From Pseudomonas orientalis (lineage in GTDB: Bacteria; Pseudomonadota; Gammaproteobacteria; Pseudomonadales; Pseudomonadaceae), in the NCBI RefSeq assembly GCF_002934065.1, contig NZ_CP018049.1, positions 1,796,501 through 1,860,500 on the forward strand: DNA of 64,000 nucleotides, in the 5' to 3' direction. Shown here in pieces: positions 45,781 to 54,654 of this stretch. The notes below the pieces were generated by a model, which was given only the letters and a program-made list of their open reading frames with translations, ran no database searches and was not told where the DNA came from. Both the position numbers and the translations under genes were made by a program. The first letter of the stretch is position 1. Every line of letters begins with the position of its first letter.

Positions 45781-46386
45781 ATGCGAATGTGGTTTTTGAG
45801 TGCTGGCCTGGCCTTGATGTGCATGGCCCAGAACGCAGCGGCGGGTACAGTCCTGATCGTTGGCGATAGTATCAGTGCCGGTTTCGGCCTGGATACCCGC
45901 AAAGGGTGGGTTGCCCTGCTGGAGCAACGGCTCAAGCAGGAGGGGTTTGACGATAAAGTGGTCAATGCGTCGATCAGTGGCGACACCAGTGCCGGAGGCC
46001 TCGCGCGGTTGCCTGCGGCGCTTGCAGCGCATAAGCCGGAGGTGGTGGTCATCGAGTTAGGTGGCAATGATGGGCTGCGAGGTCAGCCGCCGGCGCAATT
46101 GAAACAAAATCTTGCGTCGATGATTGACCAGTCCAAGGCAGGCGGTGCCAAGGTGCTGCTGCTGGGCATGCAGATTCCGCCCAACTATGGCAAGCGTTAC
46201 GTCGATGCGTTCGCCAGGGTGTTCGGCGAGGTGGCAGAGGAAAAAAAGGTGCCGCTGGTACCGTTTTTCCTGGAGGGAGTGGGCGGGCACCCTGACTTGA
46301 TGCAAGCAGACGGCCTGCACCCGGCAGTCGCCGCCCAGGGCAAGTTGCTGGAAAATGTCTGGCCGACGCTCAAACCGCTGTTATGA
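45781..46386 (+). CDS. tesA: TesA periplasmic lysophospholipase/thioesterase
   Basis: A 201-residue SGNH hydrolase with a signal peptide (MRMWFLSAGLALMCMAQNAA). Block I is GDSISAGFG with the nucleophile Ser, the oxyanion Asn lies in ELGGNDGLRG, and the Asp/His pair in DGLHPAVAAQG. The start ATG at 45781 has GGAG 6 bases upstream. It cleaves acyl esters and thioesters in the periplasm and is divergent from ybbA, with which it probably works. Confidence 0.93.
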   Translation: MRMWFLSAGLALMCMAQNAAAGTVLIVGDSISAGFGLDTRKGWVALLEQRLKQEGFDDKVVNASISGDTSAGGLARLPAALAAHKPEVVVIELGGNDGLRGQPPAQLKQNLASMIDQSKAGGAKVLLLGMQIPPNYGKRYVDAFARVFGEVAEEKKVPLVPFFLEGVGGHPDLMQADGLHPAVAAQGKLLENVWPTLKPLL

Positions 46387-46444
46387 CGCTTTTCTACCGG
46401 CAGGCTTTCGGCTAAGGTGGCGCCCCCCCGATTTGGAGCCCCTG

Positions 46445-46738
46445 ATGTCGCGTCCTGCCTGGTCCCTGTTTAATTACCAACTGATCGAGCCGGACGAGCA
46501 GCTGGATCTGTTCGCCTGCCAGGAAGTCCGGGTGCATCTGGTGGCGCGTCAACTGGAGTTGGGCGGCTCGATTGATCGCACGCTCTGCGGCACGTTATTG
46601 CCTGCGCAACCGCTCTGGTCGTCGGTGGATCGTTCGATCTTCCAGGACCAGCGGCTGTGCCCGTTATGCAGGGCAATTCTGGAGTCTCAAAAGCGCGGCA
46701 CACCGCCGATCTGGCCGGAGCTGCGCTTCGAGCTCTAG
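46445..46738 (+). CDS. Unknown small Cys-containing protein
   Basis: A 97-residue protein starting MSRPAWSLFNYQLIEPDEQL. It has a CxxC pair (LCPLCRAIL) near residue 78 and two further cysteines (LFACQEV and TLCGTLL), which could bind zinc. There are no membrane spans or signal peptide. It appears conserved in style (tight spacing, good codon use), but I do not recognise the family. It lies 58 bases after tesA and 81 before the L,D-transpeptidase. Confidence 0.65.
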   Translation: MSRPAWSLFNYQLIEPDEQLDLFACQEVRVHLVARQLELGGSIDRTLCGTLLPAQPLWSSVDRSIFQDQRLCPLCRAILESQKRGTPPIWPELRFEL

Positions 46739-46819
46739 CGCGGCCGGCTTGATGCCAGGCGGTCGCTTCACGTATACAATCAGTTTTTTCCTACCGTCGT
46801 TCTGCGAAGGATTTTCCGG

Positions 46820-47785
46820 ATGTTGTCGCGCCTTTCCGTCGTTACCTGCTGCCTGTCTCTCGCTGCGCTCTGTGCGGCCGGTCCGGCCTTGGCCTTGCAG
46901 TTGCCCTTGCCGCCGCCCGGTGAGGACATCGTCGGTCAGGTCCAGGTGATCAAGGCCAAATACGAAGACACGTTTGCCGACCTGGGTACCACCTATGACC
47001 TGGGCTATTCGGAAATGGTCGCGGCCAACCCGGGTGTCGATGCCTGGTTGCCAGGTGCAGGTACGGATATCGTGCTGCCGACACGGTTCATCCTGCCGCC
47101 GGGCCCGCGCGAAGGGATTGTGATCAACCTGGCTGAATATCGGCTCTACTACTACCCCAAGGGACAGGACGTGGTATACACCTTCCCGTTGGGGATTGGT
47201 CGTGAAGGCTGGGGGTCGCCCATTGCCCACACTAGCATCATCGCGAAGACGCCGAACCCCACCTGGACACCGCCGGCCTCGATCAAGGCCGAACATGCCG
47301 CCAACGGTGACCCGCTGCCCAACGTAGTACCTGCCGGCCCTGACAACCCGCTGGGCCCGTTCAAGTTCACCCTGGGCACACCGGGTTATCTGATCCATGG
47401 CTCCAACATGAAATTCGGTATCGGCACCCGCACCAGCCACGGTTGCTTCCGCATGTTCAACAACAATGTGCTGGAAATGGCGAGCATGGTGCCGGTCGGC
47501 ACGTCGGTGCGAATCATCAACGATGCCTATAAGTTCGGCAGCGCCGGCGGCAAGGTCTATCTTGAAGCCCATACACCCTTGAACGACGATGGCACACCGT
47601 CGGTGGTCGACAAGCACACGGCCGTGATCAATGCCCTGCTCAAGCGTGAAGACCTGGCCAACAGCCTGCGGGTCAACTGGGACCAGGTGCGTGACGTGGT
47701 GGCGGCGGAAGATGGTTTGCCGACTGAAATCGGTGTGCCTGGCGTCGCTCCGGTGGTGTCCGGCGCGCCGGTTGATTTTCAATAA
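46820..47785 (+). CDS. L,D-transpeptidase (ErfK/YbiS/YkuD family)
   Basis: A 321-residue periplasmic enzyme. A signal peptide (TCCLSLAALCAAGPALA) is followed by a LysM-like domain (about 40-95: YDLGYSEMVAANPG) and the YkuD catalytic domain with the motif HGSNMKFGIGTRTSHGCFRM, which holds the conserved His and the nucleophile Cys in SHGCFRM. Enzymes of this group attach Braun-type lipoprotein to meso-DAP of peptidoglycan or make 3-3 crosslinks. The convergent neighbour is oprI, whose C-terminal Lys is the expected acceptor, which favours the lipoprotein-linking role. Confidence 0.92.
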   Translation: MLSRLSVVTCCLSLAALCAAGPALALQLPLPPPGEDIVGQVQVIKAKYEDTFADLGTTYDLGYSEMVAANPGVDAWLPGAGTDIVLPTRFILPPGPREGIVINLAEYRLYYYPKGQDVVYTFPLGIGREGWGSPIAHTSIIAKTPNPTWTPPASIKAEHAANGDPLPNVVPAGPDNPLGPFKFTLGTPGYLIHGSNMKFGIGTRTSHGCFRMFNNNVLEMASMVPVGTSVRIINDAYKFGSAGGKVYLEAHTPLNDDGTPSVVDKHTAVINALLKREDLANSLRVNWDQVRDVVAAEDGLPTEIGVPGVAPVVSGAPVDFQ

Positions 47786-47826
47786 AGCCTCTGCGGACGG
47801 CTACGGCCGGCGCGGCAGATTTCAGG

Positions 47827-47859
47827 CAAAAAAAAGCCGATCCATAAATGGATCGGCTT
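47827..47859 (-). terminator. Terminator of oprI
   Basis: AAGCCGATCCA (47834-47844) and TGGATCGGCTT (47849-47859) form an 11-base-pair stem with a TAAA loop; a run of nine A on the + strand (47827-47835) gives a U-tract for the reverse-strand transcript. It also lies 40 bases past the L,D-transpeptidase stop. Confidence 0.9.
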
Positions 47860-47880
47860 GATAACAACCCCGAAGGATTA

Positions 47881-48132
47881 TTACTTGCGGCTTGCTTTTT
47901 CAAGCATGCGCAGAGCGCGCTCGTTAGCTTCGTCAGCAGTCTGTTGTGCTTTTTGAGCAGCAGCCAGCGCTTCATCAGCTTTACGGTAGGCTTCGTCTGC
48001 ACGAGCCTGGGAGCGAGCTGCTGCATCTTCTGTTGCAGTCAGACGCGCTTCGGTTTCTTTGGAGACGCTGCTGCAACCGGTAGCCAGAACTGCGGCCAGA
48101 GCCAGAGCAGAGAATTTCAGAACGTTGTTCAT
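47881..48132 (-). CDS. oprI: Major outer-membrane (Braun-type) lipoprotein OprI
   Basis: An 83-residue lipoprotein, the usual length for OprI. The ATG at 48132 has GAAGGGG 8 bases upstream. The signal peptide ends in the lipobox VLATGC (acylated Cys), and the mature part is a continuous Ala-rich heptad helix ([20 protein letters not shown]), ending in SRK with the terminal Lys that can be joined to peptidoglycan. It would be very abundant. A promoter is visible upstream, and a terminator follows directly. Confidence 0.96.
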   Translation of the reverse strand: MNNVLKFSALALAAVLATGCSSVSKETEARLTATEDAAARSQARADEAYRKADEALAAAQKAQQTADEANERALRMLEKASRK

Positions 48133-48200
48133 CGTGTTCCCCTTCAAGGACTTTCTATTTAGATGGCTACTGTCTCAGAGTGAGCAAATAGCCGGCGTAC

Positions 48201-48228
48201 ATACTACCCATTACTTGTAGTAAGTAAA
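48201..48228 (-). promoter_or_regulatory. Probable oprI promoter
   Basis: On the reverse strand TTTACT (48228-48223) and TAGTAT (48206-48201) are separated by 16 bases and resemble -35 and -10 boxes. They would give an oprI leader of about 60 bases. Confidence 0.5.
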
Positions 48229-48745
48229 CTGACGTTGCGCAAGAAGCAAAAAAAATTCTCGTACCGAATCTGTTTTGGCTAATCTGTGGGAGATTTGTAT
48301 AAAACCCAGACGGGTTTTTTCATCCTGCTGAAGATTGGATCCAGGCTGAAAGCACCGGCCCGCATGCCTCGAGCCTTGTAAGCAGATGAAATGTTATATA
48401 TCCAGACGGGCACTTGCGTTGCGCTTGCGCGTACCGCAACGGGTATCTTTCGCCCATCTAGAGGTGACTTTAACAGCGCCAGTTCGTCTCAAGCTGCAAC
48501 TGCCGGCAATGTTCAGGCGTTCGGTCACCGGTTGATCGAGGCCCTTTCTAATAATCCGCCCGTGGCAGGGGATGACGAGTGTGCCTTGAGCAATTGCTGA
48601 ATTGGTGCCTACTATTCCCTGCGTGCAGGTGTGAGCGCTCAGGGTTTTCTCGTTGTCGAAACCGGCACGGGGTGGCGTAGATGTTCCTTCGCCGGAAAAA
48701 CATCGGTAAGGTAGGGTCAATATTCAAGACCCGCGAGGAGTAGTG
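48229..48745. other. Long intergenic region between oprI and the GNAT gene
   Basis: About 500 bases without a convincing protein gene. A hairpin with T-run at 48301-48320 (AAAACCC-AGAC-GGGTTTTTT) looks like a rightward intrinsic terminator with no gene before it, so a short RNA could end there. Small open frames at 48391-48600 (+) and 48394-48720 (-) overlap one another and lack recognisable features. Confidence 0.35.
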
Positions 48746-49027
48746 ATGAGCGAGGCGTTGTCCATCCACCATGACCAGGCTGGTCATCAGTTCGAGACCA
48801 ATGTGGACGGTCATCGTGCCTATCTGACCTATATGGACCTCGGGAAACAGACCCTGGATATCTATCGCACGTTCGTGCCCAACGCGTTGCGTGGGCGTGG
48901 TATTGCGGCTGCGTTGACCGAAGAGGCGTTGAAGTTTGCCGAAGAGTCAGGCTACACGGTCATCCCGTCCTGCTCCTATGTGGAGCGCTACATGGAGCGC
49001 CACCAGCGCCATGCCGCCAAGCTGTGA
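48746..49027 (+). CDS. Short GNAT-like N-acetyltransferase (YidJ/NATD1 type)
   Basis: A 93-residue protein of the compact GCN5-related family. The acetyl-CoA-binding motif is ALRGRGIAAALTEEALKFAE, followed by the typical C-terminal PSCSYVERYMERH. Such proteins are about 90 residues long and often annotated only as N-acetyltransferase; their substrates are unknown. GAGGAG precedes the ATG. It shares a bidirectional terminator with the convergent DAHP synthase gene. Confidence 0.9.
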   Translation: MSEALSIHHDQAGHQFETNVDGHRAYLTYMDLGKQTLDIYRTFVPNALRGRGIAAALTEEALKFAEESGYTVIPSCSYVERYMERHQRHAAKL

Positions 49028-49044
49028 ACGAACAGCCATAAAAA

Positions 49045-49070
49045 AACGCCGGGTTTAGCCCGGCGTTTTT
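49045..49070. terminator. Bidirectional terminator (GNAT / DAHP synthase)
   Basis: ACGCCGGG (49046-49053) and CCCGGCGT (49059-49066) with a TTTAG loop, an A-run on the left and a T-run on the right, so it can end transcripts from both sides. Confidence 0.9.
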
Positions 49071-49083
49071 GTGTGTGCCTGAT

Positions 49084-50160
49084 TCAGGTGCGTTTGCGTT
49101 TGGGCAATACGTCCTTGAGCTTGGCGTGCATGCTGCGCAGGGTGTTCTCGGTAGCGGCCCAGTCGATGCACGCGTCGGTGATCGACACACCGTACTGCAA
49201 ATCGGCCAAGTCTTTTGGAATGGCCTGGCAACCCCAGTTCAGGTGGCTCTCGACCATCAAGCCGATGATCGACTGATTGCCTTCGAGGATCTGGTTGGCG
49301 ACGTTTTCCATCACCAGCGGCTGCAGAGCCGGGTCCTTGTTGGAGTTGGCGTGGCTGCAGTCGACCATGATATTTGGCTTGATCCCGGCCTTGTTCAGCG
49401 CCTGTTCGCAGAGTGCCACACTGACCGAATCATAGTTGGGTTTGCCATTGCCGCCACGCAGCACCACGTGACCGTAGGCGTTGCCCTTGGTGGTGACGAT
49501 GGACACGCCGCCTTCCTGGTTGATGCCCAGGAAGCGGTGAGGGCTGGAGACCGACTGCAGCGCGTTGATCGCCACGGTCAAGCCGCCGTCGGTGCCGTTC
49601 TTGAAGCCCACGGCCGAGGACAGGCCGGAGGCCATTTCGCGGTGGGTCTGGGACTCGGTGGTACGGGCGCCGATGGCCGACCAACTGATCAGGTCCTGCA
49701 GGTACTGCGGGGAGATCGGGTCCAGCGCTTCGGTGGCGGTGGGCAGGCCCATTTCCGCCAGGTCCAGCAGCAGTTGACGACCGATATGCAAGCCGTCCTG
49801 GATTTTGAACGAGTCGTCCAGGTACGGGTCGTTGATCAAACCTTTCCAGCCCACGGTTGTACGCGGCTTCTCGAAATAGACGCGCATCACCAGGTACAAG
49901 GTGTCGGACACCTCCGCCGCCAGCACTTTGAGGCGTTCGGCGTATTCGTGCGCGGCCTTGAGGTCATGGATCGAGCAAGGCCCGATCACGACGAAGAGGC
50001 GGTGGTCGGTGCCGTCGAGAATGTCACGGATGACTTCGCGGCCCTTGGTGACGGTCTGCAGGGCAGCGTCGCTCAGGGGGATTTCGCGCTTGAGCTGATC
50101 GGGCGTGATCAGGGTCTCGTTGGATTCAACGTTAAGGTCATTGATCGGTAAATCAGCCAT
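49084..50160 (-). CDS. 3-deoxy-7-phosphoheptulonate synthase (DAHP synthase, type I)
   Basis: A 358-residue cytoplasmic enzyme joining PEP and erythrose 4-phosphate in the first shikimate step. Family landmarks: VVIGPCSIHDLKAAHEYAER, MRVYFEKPRTTVGWKGLIND, GARTTESQTHREMASGL and MVDCSHANSNKDP, which contain the metal and PEP ligands. The ATG at 50160 is used; the frame upstream to 50355 has poor composition. It is of the AroF/AroG/AroH type, but which aromatic amino acid inhibits it cannot be read here. Confidence 0.95.
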   Translation of the reverse strand: MADLPINDLNVESNETLITPDQLKREIPLSDAALQTVTKGREVIRDILDGTDHRLFVVIGPCSIHDLKAAHEYAERLKVLAAEVSDTLYLVMRVYFEKPRTTVGWKGLINDPYLDDSFKIQDGLHIGRQLLLDLAEMGLPTATEALDPISPQYLQDLISWSAIGARTTESQTHREMASGLSSAVGFKNGTDGGLTVAINALQSVSSPHRFLGINQEGGVSIVTTKGNAYGHVVLRGGNGKPNYDSVSVALCEQALNKAGIKPNIMVDCSHANSNKDPALQPLVMENVANQILEGNQSIIGLMVESHLNWGCQAIPKDLADLQYGVSITDACIDWAATENTLRSMHAKLKDVLPKRKRT

Positions 50161-50291
50161 CGTGTTACTCGTCAGGGTCACGGGTGCCGGCCGCCAGCCA
50201 TCCCCGTGCGGCGGAGCACAGCATGATTTGGATGCAGGGGGGAGGAACCTTAGCGCGTAATACGGGCTCGCGACAATGGGCAAAGGCCGCT

Positions 50292-50726
50292 TTAATCCAG
50301 CACTGGCTGCACAACCGCCTCGTGGGAGAACTCGCCGGCGTGGCGCGACACCCAATCGCGGGCCAGGGCTTCGAGTTGCTCAGGCGTGTGCTCGTCGGCG
50401 TCATGCAGGCGGCAGTAGCGCTCGATCTGGCACACTTGCTCGCCCATACGCGCGCCGAACAGGGCGTGTTCATCGGTAAAGCTGATGCCGATGCGATAGC
50501 CGGCATCCCCTTTGCGGCACCACGCGACATAGCCCGGATACCGAGCGCTGGCGCCCAGGGAAGGGATATGCAGGTCGACCGCCGTACCGGTGCGCCAGGC
50601 TCGCGGGCAGTTGCAGGCGATGCCGCCGCGGCCGATAGTGCGCAGGTGTTGGCGGGGCAGGGGAGGAGAGGGACGTTGGATCAATTCGACAGCGACATCA
50701 TCAGGGTGAGGTAAAAAACGACCCAT
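50292..50726 (-). CDS. PilZ-domain protein with degenerate c-di-GMP motif
   Basis: A 144-residue protein. The N-terminal basic region (IQRPSPPLPRQHLR) matches the PilZ RxxxR area, but the second motif, normally D/NxSxxG, reads TIGRGGIACNC, lacking Asp and Ser. The beta-barrel pattern continues with GTAVDLHIPSLGA and YRIGISFTDEHALFGARM. The C-terminal half is helical. It may not bind c-di-GMP and could act through protein contacts. GGAG lies 9 bases before the ATG at 50726. Its start codon overlaps that of the divergent gene within CATG. Confidence 0.82.
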   Translation of the reverse strand: MGRFLPHPDDVAVELIQRPSPPLPRQHLRTIGRGGIACNCPRAWRTGTAVDLHIPSLGASARYPGYVAWCRKGDAGYRIGISFTDEHALFGARMGEQVCQIERYCRLHDADEHTPEQLEALARDWVSRHAGEFSHEAVVQPVLD

Positions 50727-51111
50727 GTACACGGACTCCGAACACCGTCCCATGGACGGCAGTGGCAGCAGTATAGTGAAGGAACTGGAATTGACCGACC
50801 TGGACATCGACCAGCAATTGCTGGAATTGCCAGGGTGTTCGCTGGTAGCGTTTACCAGTGTCGGTTGTTCCAGTTGCCGCTGGGCGCGCCAGCAGTTGCC
50901 GGGCTGGCACTTGCCGGTGGACCGAGTGTGCTGGGTGGATGCCGGGCACAACGGCGGCGCGGTCGAACGTTACCAGATCTTTCATTTGCCCGCGTTGTTC
51001 CTCGTGTGCGAGGGTCAATTCTACGGGCAACTACAGACACGTCTTACGCAATCAGACCTGACCGACGCAGTAAACCACGCACTGACCCGTACCCAAGAGG
51101 ATTTGCCATGA
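50725..51111 (+). CDS. Thioredoxin-like protein
   Basis: A 128-residue protein with a thioredoxin fold centred on FTSVGCSSCRWARQQLPG, whose CSSC is a redox-active type motif, and the cis-Pro region YQIFHLPALFLVCEGQF. There is no signal peptide, so it is cytoplasmic. The start at 50725 (MYTDSEHRP) is uncertain: the ribosome site is weak, and the ATG at 50752 or GTG at 50773 is possible. The stop overlaps the start of the next gene (ATGA), coupling it to the PanE-like reductase. Confidence 0.8.
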   Translation: MYTDSEHRPMDGSGSSIVKELELTDLDIDQQLLELPGCSLVAFTSVGCSSCRWARQQLPGWHLPVDRVCWVDAGHNGGAVERYQIFHLPALFLVCEGQFYGQLQTRLTQSDLTDAVNHALTRTQEDLP

Positions 51112-52070
51112 CCGCCACTGCACACCCTTCGCCACGTATCGGCATCATTGGCACCGGCGCCATAGGCGGCTTCTATGGCCTGATGCTGGCGCGTGCCGGG
51201 TTCGATGTGCATTTTCTGGTGCGCAGCGAATACGCGGTAGTCAGCAAACAGGGTCTGCGCGTCAACAGCAGCGTGCATGGCAACCTGCACCTGCATCCGG
51301 TGCAAGCGTATGCCAACGCTGCCGATATGCCGCCGTGCGATTGGCTGCTGGTGGGTACCAAATCCACCGGCAATGCCGATCTTGCTCCGACCATCGCCCA
51401 AGTCGGGGCGCCGGATGCCAAGGTGGTGCTGTTGCAAAACGGACTGGACGTCGAGGACAGCCTGCGTGAGCACCTGCCGCCGTCGCTGCACTTGCTGGGC
51501 GGCCTTTGCTACATCGGTGTGCATCGTGCCGCGCCCGGCGTCGTCGAGCATCAGGCGCTGGGGCGGGTCAACCTGGGCTATCACAGTGGCACCGCCGCCG
51601 ACGATGAAGCGCGGCAGCAGGCGATTGTCGAAGAAGGGGCCGGGCTGTTTCATCAAGCGGGCATCGAGTCTCAGGCCATGGCGAGCGTGCATCAGGCCCG
51701 CTGGCATAAACTGGTGTGGAACGTGCCGTTCAACGGGCTCTCGGTTTTGCTCGGCACTGGCACCCGCGCGCTGATGACGGATGATTCCAGCCGCGCGCTG
51801 ATTCAAGCGCTGATGGCCGAAGTGGTGCAGGGTGCTCACGCCTGTGGCCATGAAATAGCGGCGAGCTACGCCGGGCAGATGTTCGCCATGACTGAAACCA
51901 TGGACGACTACCTGCCCAGCATGTATCACGATCACGTGCACAAGCGTGCGTTGGAACTGGCGGCCATCTACGCGCGACCGTTGGCCGCTGCCAAAGCCGC
52001 CGGCTGCGAATTGCCGCGCATGCAGGCGCTGTTCCAGGCCTTGAGTTTTATTGATCGGCACAATCGCTGA
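51108..52070 (+). CDS. Ketopantoate reductase-like (PanE/ApbA family) protein
   Basis: A 320-residue NADP-dependent reductase. The Rossmann motif is RIGIIGTGAIGGFYGLML. The family's conserved Lys lies in LLVGTKSTGNADL, and the C-terminal helical domain has RWHKLVWNVPFNGLSVLLG, with the catalytic Lys in the HKLVWN motif. True PanE proteins make pantoate for coenzyme A, but many paralogues have other 2-keto substrates, so I give no symbol. It is translationally coupled to the thioredoxin-like gene. Confidence 0.87.
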   Translation: MTATAHPSPRIGIIGTGAIGGFYGLMLARAGFDVHFLVRSEYAVVSKQGLRVNSSVHGNLHLHPVQAYANAADMPPCDWLLVGTKSTGNADLAPTIAQVGAPDAKVVLLQNGLDVEDSLREHLPPSLHLLGGLCYIGVHRAAPGVVEHQALGRVNLGYHSGTAADDEARQQAIVEEGAGLFHQAGIESQAMASVHQARWHKLVWNVPFNGLSVLLGTGTRALMTDDSSRALIQALMAEVVQGAHACGHEIAASYAGQMFAMTETMDDYLPSMYHDHVHKRALELAAIYARPLAAAKAAGCELPRMQALFQALSFIDRHNR

Positions 52071-52086
52071 TTCCGGGGGCAAGTAC

Positions 52087-53004
52087 ATGGTGAAGGGATT
52101 GAGCGATAAACTGGTGCTGGCGATTTCATCGCGGGCCTTGTTCGATTTGAGCGAGAGCCACAAGGTCTACCTCGCCGAAGGGGTGGAGCCGTATCGCCAA
52201 TACCAGATCGAGCACGAAGAGGAAATCCTTGAACCCGGCGACGCCTTCCCGCTGGTCAAGAAACTGCTGAGCCTCAACGCCAGCCTCGGGCGGGCCCGTG
52301 TCGAGGTGGTATTGGTGTCGCGCAACAGCGCCGATACCGGGCTGCGAGTGTTCAACTCGATTCAGCATTACGGCCTGGACATTTCCCGCGCCGCTTTCGT
52401 TGGAGGGCGTAGTCCCTATCCGTATTTGGCCGCCTTTGGTTGCCATCTGTTTCTGTCGACCCATGCAGAAGATGTGCGCAGTGCGCTCGACGCCGGTTTT
52501 GCCGCGGCGACGCTCCTGTCGGGTGGCCCGCACCGTGCATCAAGCGAGGAACTGCGGATCGCCTTCGATGGCGACGCGGTGCTGTTCTCCGACGCCTCGG
52601 AGCGCATCTATCAGGCCGGCGGGTTGGAAGCGTTCCAGGCCAGCGAACGAGAGTCGGCGCGCGAGCCGTTGCACGGCGGCCCGTTCAAGGGCTTCCTGGC
52701 GGCGCTCAACCTGTTGCAGCGTGAGTTCGCCGACGAGGCGTGCCCGATTCGCACGGCACTGGTCACCGCGCGCTCGGCGCCGTCCCATGAGCGGGTCATT
52801 CGCACCTTGCGCGAATGGGACATCCGCCTGGATGAATCGCTGTTCTTGGGCGGCCTGGATAAATCCGCGTTCCTGGAAGCGTTTGCCGCCGATGTGTTCT
52901 TCGATGACCAGGCCGGGCATTGTGAAAGAGCCAGGGAGGTGGTGGCCACCGGGCATGTGCCCCATGGCATCAGTAACGAGTTGAAAATCCAGAGCGAGAG
53001 CTGA
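52087..53004 (+). CDS. 5'-nucleotidase (PF06189-type)
   Basis: A 305-residue cytoplasmic protein of the bacterial 5'-nucleotidase family related to vertebrate cytosolic 5'-nucleotidase I. Family stretches are LVLAISSRALFDLSESHKVY at the N-terminus, VVLVSRNSADTGLRVFNSI, RIAFDGDAVLFSDASERIYQ, which holds the HAD-type DxD-like acidic motif, and ADVFFDDQAGHCE. It likely dephosphorylates nucleoside monophosphates. The ATG at 52087 is chosen; an in-frame upstream extension is within the preceding gene. It lies 17 bases after the PanE-like gene, so it is probably in the same operon. Confidence 0.85.
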   Translation: MVKGLSDKLVLAISSRALFDLSESHKVYLAEGVEPYRQYQIEHEEEILEPGDAFPLVKKLLSLNASLGRARVEVVLVSRNSADTGLRVFNSIQHYGLDISRAAFVGGRSPYPYLAAFGCHLFLSTHAEDVRSALDAGFAAATLLSGGPHRASSEELRIAFDGDAVLFSDASERIYQAGGLEAFQASERESAREPLHGGPFKGFLAALNLLQREFADEACPIRTALVTARSAPSHERVIRTLREWDIRLDESLFLGGLDKSAFLEAFAADVFFDDQAGHCERAREVVATGHVPHGISNELKIQSES

Positions 53005-53070
53005 GCCGAACTGCTCGAGGCGCTGCTAAGCTCATCCAATCTCCGCCAGCCTGGCAACCCAGGGGGTTCT

Positions 53071-53577
53071 ATGATTCGTTCGATGCTGTACGCCACGGAT
53101 CTTGGCCTGTATGCACCGTATGTCATGCAACATGCCCTGGCGTTGGCGCGAACGTTCAAGGCGGATTTGTATGTGATTCATGTGGTGGAGCCCATCGGGC
53201 TGTTCGCCGAATCGGTGTTGCAGAGCTACCTTGATGAAAAGGCCCTCAGCGAGTGGCAGCGCCAGGGGCTGACCACGCTCATGGCGACGATCGAGCAACG
53301 GGTGCTCGACAGCTTTCGCGAGGAGCTGGGGGACGGGGAGCAGGACCTGAAGTTGATTCGGTCGGTACGGGTGATCCAGGGCGACCCCTGCGAGGTGATT
53401 CTCGACCAGTTGCATAAACTTTCCGTCGACTTGTTAATCGTAGGCAGTCATAGCCATGCAAGCGCAGCGGCCACACCGCTTGGGCGCACCGCAGCGCGCC
53501 TGGTGCAAGTGACGAGTGTGCCGGTTTACCTGGTGCCGTCGCTGCAACGCCGGCGCAGTGATGAGAGTGATCGGTAG
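53071..53577 (+). CDS. Universal stress protein (UspA family)
   Basis: A 168-residue Usp with the alpha/beta fold: MIRSMLYATDLGLYAPYVMQ at the N-terminus and the C-terminal nucleotide-binding stretch LLIVGSHSHASAAATPLGRT, followed by VTSVPVYLVPS. The insert at residues 45-110 is somewhat long. It may bind ATP and help stress survival. It lies 67 bases after the nucleotidase and just before cysB. Confidence 0.88.
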   Translation: MIRSMLYATDLGLYAPYVMQHALALARTFKADLYVIHVVEPIGLFAESVLQSYLDEKALSEWQRQGLTTLMATIEQRVLDSFREELGDGEQDLKLIRSVRVIQGDPCEVILDQLHKLSVDLLIVGSHSHASAAATPLGRTAARLVQVTSVPVYLVPSLQRRRSDESDR

Positions 53578-53665
53578 AAAACGATAAAAAGTTCTAGATT
53601 TATATATATTACCTTTAATATAGTTATATACCGTCGCTGATACCCGTGGCGTCTATCTGCTTTGA

Positions 53666-54649
<984 letters not shown>

Positions 54650-54654
54650 GTGGC

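Noticed and set aside
48391..48720. Small opposing open frames in the oprI-GNAT gap
   Set aside because: They overlap each other on opposite strands, and neither has a family match, membrane span or convincing ribosome site.
49069..50151. A 360-codon forward open frame opposite DAHP synthase
   Set aside because: The reverse strand encodes a complete, motif-rich DAHP synthase; the forward frame has shadow composition.
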